Assembly (NCBI RefSeq): GCF_949987535.1
Contig: NC_080067.1
Location: 55,796,405-55,860,404, forward strand
Source: Balaenoptera acutorostrata
Lineage: Eukaryota; Chordata; Mammalia; Artiodactyla; Balaenopteridae
Reading direction: 5' to 3'
DNA: 64,000 nt
Below, in pieces: positions 59,195-64,000 of this stretch (positions are counted from its first letter, which is position 1; each line of letters opens with the position of its first letter). Below the pieces are notes generated by a model, which was not told where the DNA came from, ran no database searches, and saw only the letters and a list, made by a program, of their open reading frames with translations. The position numbers and the translations under genes were made by a program.

Positions 59195-59308
59195 CAACGT
59201 TAGGTCTAGTGAGCCCCTGCTCTGACTCACCGGAAGAGCGAAAGAGTTTCAAGTGGGGCTTTAAACCATGGATTAAATTCTGACGACTCCTACAGTGATT
59301 ACAATCAC
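59195..59308 (-). CDS. PLD1: PLD1 exon D, alternatively spliced PLD1a cassette (residues about 585-622)
   Basis: This is a cassette of 114 bases (38 codons), too short and too diverged to stand out as an ORF. It was found by searching the minus strand for the human PLD1a insert. The conserved core reads [13 protein letters not shown] and ESEQGLTRP. The acceptor is CAACTTTCTCCAG and the donor GTTG|GTAAGT is strong. Inclusion joins in frame to exons C and E. Skipping also keeps the frame and turns the junction codon into Asn, giving the PLD1b form. About a dozen of 38 residues differ from the human insert I remember, far more than in any other exon here, but no stop or indel has appeared. Confidence 0.9.
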
Positions 59309-59901
59309 CTGGAGAAAGTTGAGAGTTCTTTCTTTACAAAGAGATATGTATATATATAAATATATCAAGTTTTCTAAACTCAGAAGCAGTTTCAATCATT
59401 TTAAAAACAAGGCAAGGCTATAGAATCAGTCACAAATTCTGTGCAACAGAAAACCGTAGAGCTTTAAGACAAATCTTAAAGAATGGTAAATTTATAAGAT
59501 GTAGAAAATCTGATGTTTCAGGATACAAGTTGGATGTATTTCTGGATAGAAAGAGACATGAAATCTCTTATATGAAAAGTTTATAAAGCACACCTAATAC
59601 TCTTCTTTTTCCTTTATAACTTGGCATTATTTTAGAAATGCTTAGTCATTCTGCAACCATTTAGAAGCATGAATTGTGGTTGTTATGACTAGTGATGTGA
59701 ATAAAACAATAAATCTGTTCTAAAATGAGTCAAACAGAGCCATGAGATGGCATGAGACTGAACAGGATGATATAATGACTTCTCAGCATTGTTCACTTTA
59801 CTCCATTATAGAAGGACACGTTCTGCAAACAGGTATACGGTGTCTGGCTATGGAGGAACAGAGCATAGTTGAGATAAGTTCCAGTGCAGACGATGACTTA
59901 C
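59309..59901 (-). other. PLD1 intron C-D
   Basis: 593 bases between exon C and the PLD1a cassette. It is AT-rich with a small TATATA run near 59345-59366. No repeat family was recognised. It is short and repeat-free, so it may hold elements that control cassette inclusion. Confidence 0.65.
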
Positions 59902-60115
59902 TGGAGGCACTGTCGAGGCTGCTGATGCTGTCTGTGCTGCGTAGGTGGTGTCTGTGCAGCTGCCTGTAGAGGCTGAATTTGGAGAACTTTCTGGGCTTTC
60001 CTATGCCTTTCAGTTTTGAATCTGCGTCATCAACAGTCTTCAGGACAGGCAGATTTTTGTTAGATTCGTTTTTATCTTTGAGGCTTAAGGATTCCATAGA
60101 CTCTGTTGTTTCAGC
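59902..60115 (-). CDS. PLD1: PLD1 exon C, start of the PLD1-specific loop (residues about 514-584)
   Basis: This exon has 214 bases (71 codons plus one base) and leaves phase 1. It begins [10 protein letters not shown] and ends SISSLDSAS. It codes for the low-complexity, basic and serine-rich loop between the two catalytic halves, which PLD2 largely lacks and which is linked to negative regulation of PLD1. Visible features are a basic stretch [12 protein letters not shown] and the HRHH cluster. The acceptor has a long T tract ending TTTTCTCAG, and the donor TCCA|GTAAGT is near consensus. The first six residues differ from human (AETTES against roughly PPAAMES as I recall), as expected of a flexible loop. 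Confidence 0.94.
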
Positions 60116-61390
<1,275 letters not shown>

Positions 61391-61762
61391 CTAAAATGTC
61401 TTTTGTATCATAATAAAAGAGGTCTGTTTACTCCCCTGAACATTTCCTACAATTCAAATGCTAAAATGTGCTATCTATACATCAAAGAAAATCCCCAAAC
61501 TTCTAATTTTATCCTCAGTATTTAGCAGAGTATTTATTTATTTTATCCTCAGTATTTATCCCTGGATACTTTTCAAAACTCCCCTGACCACCCTGGACCC
61601 GTCACATATGCGGGAAGCTGCCCTTTAGCTTGAAATTTGGCCGCATATTTCAGTAAAAGTCAGCTCAGTGGAATAGCAGATTCCCTTTTCCCCCAAAAGG
61701 GTTATGTTATATGTTATATAAAAAACACTAAAACTTTTTAGCCTACACCTATCTCTGACAAA

Positions 61763-61979
61763 ATTTTTAATAAGTATATTGATATTTTGGCAGTCATTAA
61801 GTTGAACTAGTAATCATATTGATATAGGGATATAGATGTTTTGGCAGCTCTTGATTTTAAAGGTAATTTAAGAAGTTATTAACCTCCTGGTTTCAAACGG
61901 AGTTCTCTCTAAATAATCCCAGACTGACCTATTTTTGTATGTCTTTAAGTAGAAACATTCCAAAAACTTTGGAGGCAAC
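61763..61979 (+). repeat. Diverged direct repeat, copy 2
   Basis: Partner of 60566-60785 in the same orientation, on the other side of exon B. Its right end is cut by L1 sequence. Shared blocks include CAGACTGACCTA and TTTTTGTATGTCT. Confidence 0.85.
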
Positions 61980-61984
61980 TTTAT

Positions 61985-62690
61985 TTTTTAATAACATGTT
62001 TTTATGGTGGTAAAATACACATAAAATTTACCGTATTAATCTTTTTAAGTGTACAGTTCAGTGGTATTAAGCATATTCATATAGTGCAACCATCACCACT
62101 ATCCATCACCAGAACTTTTTATTTTGCAAAACTGGAACTCTATACCTATTAAACAAAAACTCCTTGTTCCCTCCTCCTCACAGAATCTGGCAACTACCAT
62201 CTACTTTCTGTCTCTATGAATTTGACCACTCTAGGTATCTCATGTAAATGGAATCACACAATATTTGTCTTTATGACTGGCTTATTTTTACTTAGAATAA
62301 TGTCTTCAAGGTTCATCCATGTTTTAACACACGTCAGAATTTCCTTCCTTTTTAAGACTGAAAAATATTCCATTGTATGTATATACCAATCCATTATTGA
62401 GAGTGTGAGATTAAAGTGTCCAACTATTATTATAGAACTGTTTTATTTCACCCTTCAATTCTGTCAATGTTTGCTTTATATATTTTGATGGTCAGTATTA
62501 GGTACGTAAATGTTTATAATTATTACATATTCTTGCTGCATTGAACCTTTTATTAATATATAATGTCCTTCTTTATCTATTGTAAACTTTATTGATTTAA
62601 AGTCTACTTTGTCCAATATTAGTAGAGCCACTCCTGCTCTTTTGGTTATTATTTACATGGAATATCTTTTTTTAATCAGGTGAAATATAT
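61985..62690 (-). mobile_element. Old L1 fragments (antisense)
   Basis: Antisense L1 3' end (TTTTTAAGTGTACAGTTCAG, AACCATCACCACTATCC) to about 62400, then ORF-region antisense sequence ending near 'AGCCACTCCTGCTCTTTTGG'. It abuts the second copy of the direct repeat at 61763-61979. Confidence 0.78.
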
Positions 62691-63163
62691 AATCATTATA
62701 TACTTTAAGCCTGCTGAAGATTAATTCATTGTCTTGATGTAGCTCAGTGACTGGGTGACAGTATTTACTGATAGGCTTCAGGTCTTTGGTAAAATATCAA
62801 AAGGCTTTTTTCAAATTGCTTACCATGTTTATTCACTTTACTAGTACTTTATACAAAGTGCTTTTAAGGAGAGCACTTTAAATCCTAAAGGAGTTCTCTT
62901 TGTTGCTATCAGTGTTCAAGGGACATCCCAGGGAGATCACATTTAAGAGGTTCCAGGATAACCTTAATGAGGAGTATAGGAACTTGACAGGGCTCTTAAA
63001 ACAACTCTAGGAAGAATGTTCTTGGCTAAATTATCAGGGTAAGAGAAGCAGAAATGAGAACTCTGCTGACTCCATCAAGATCAGAAGTATAAGAAAGTAT
63101 AATTATTTTATTTCTGAGAAGTTCACAATATTACTTATTCAAAATATACATTAGGGAATTCTA

Positions 63164-64000
<837 letters not shown>

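Overview
This is a piece of a mammalian nuclear genome, most likely from a cetacean. The sign is a set of tRNA-derived CHR-type SINEs with the '...CTTCCCTGGTGG...' head and the '...AAAAATAAATAAATAA' tail. These are typical of whales, hippos and ruminants. The long 'GGGCTTCCCTGGTGGCGCAG' form here is abundant in whales and dolphins, and I saw no BovB or other ruminant-specific repeat.

The only gene I can support is phospholipase D1 (PLD1), on the minus strand, so its transcript runs from right to left. Twelve coding exons are present, labelled A to L in transcript order: A 63251-63361, B 61154-61354, C 59902-60115, D 59195-59308, E 49795-49923, F 48954-49072, G 47348-47461, H 38007-38117, I 35511-35599, J 21404-21517, K 19012-19061, L 8054-8188. 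All have AG acceptors and GT donors, and every junction is in phase. Counted against human PLD1 numbering (from memory) they cover residues about 410-909. That is most of the catalytic core, including both HKD motifs (His464 in exon B, His896 in exon L), the PLD1-specific loop, the alternatively spliced PLD1a cassette (exon D), and the Arg691/Arg695 phosphoinositide-binding pair (exon F). The exons for the N-terminal PX/PH domains lie beyond 64000 and the C-terminal exons lie to the left of position 1. No disabling change was seen.

The rest is intron filled with interspersed repeats: about ten full-length or near full-length CHR-type SINEs plus one fragment; young 5'-truncated L1s (27716-28790, 30536-31313, 55967-57228) and older L1 fragments; L2, MIR, MaLR-type LTR and non-autonomous DNA transposons; and several microsatellites. 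Most SINEs still show target-site duplications. One locus is nested three deep (SINE in L1 in L2 at 55775-57750).

I found no new protein-coding system. The points worth a second look concern splicing and structure. They are a tandem donor after the HKD1 exon, a pair of diverged direct repeats around that exon, a fast-changing but open PLD1a cassette, a weak donor at exon J with interleaved inverted repeats just downstream, inverted repeat pairs that flank exon groups, and two perfect palindromes.
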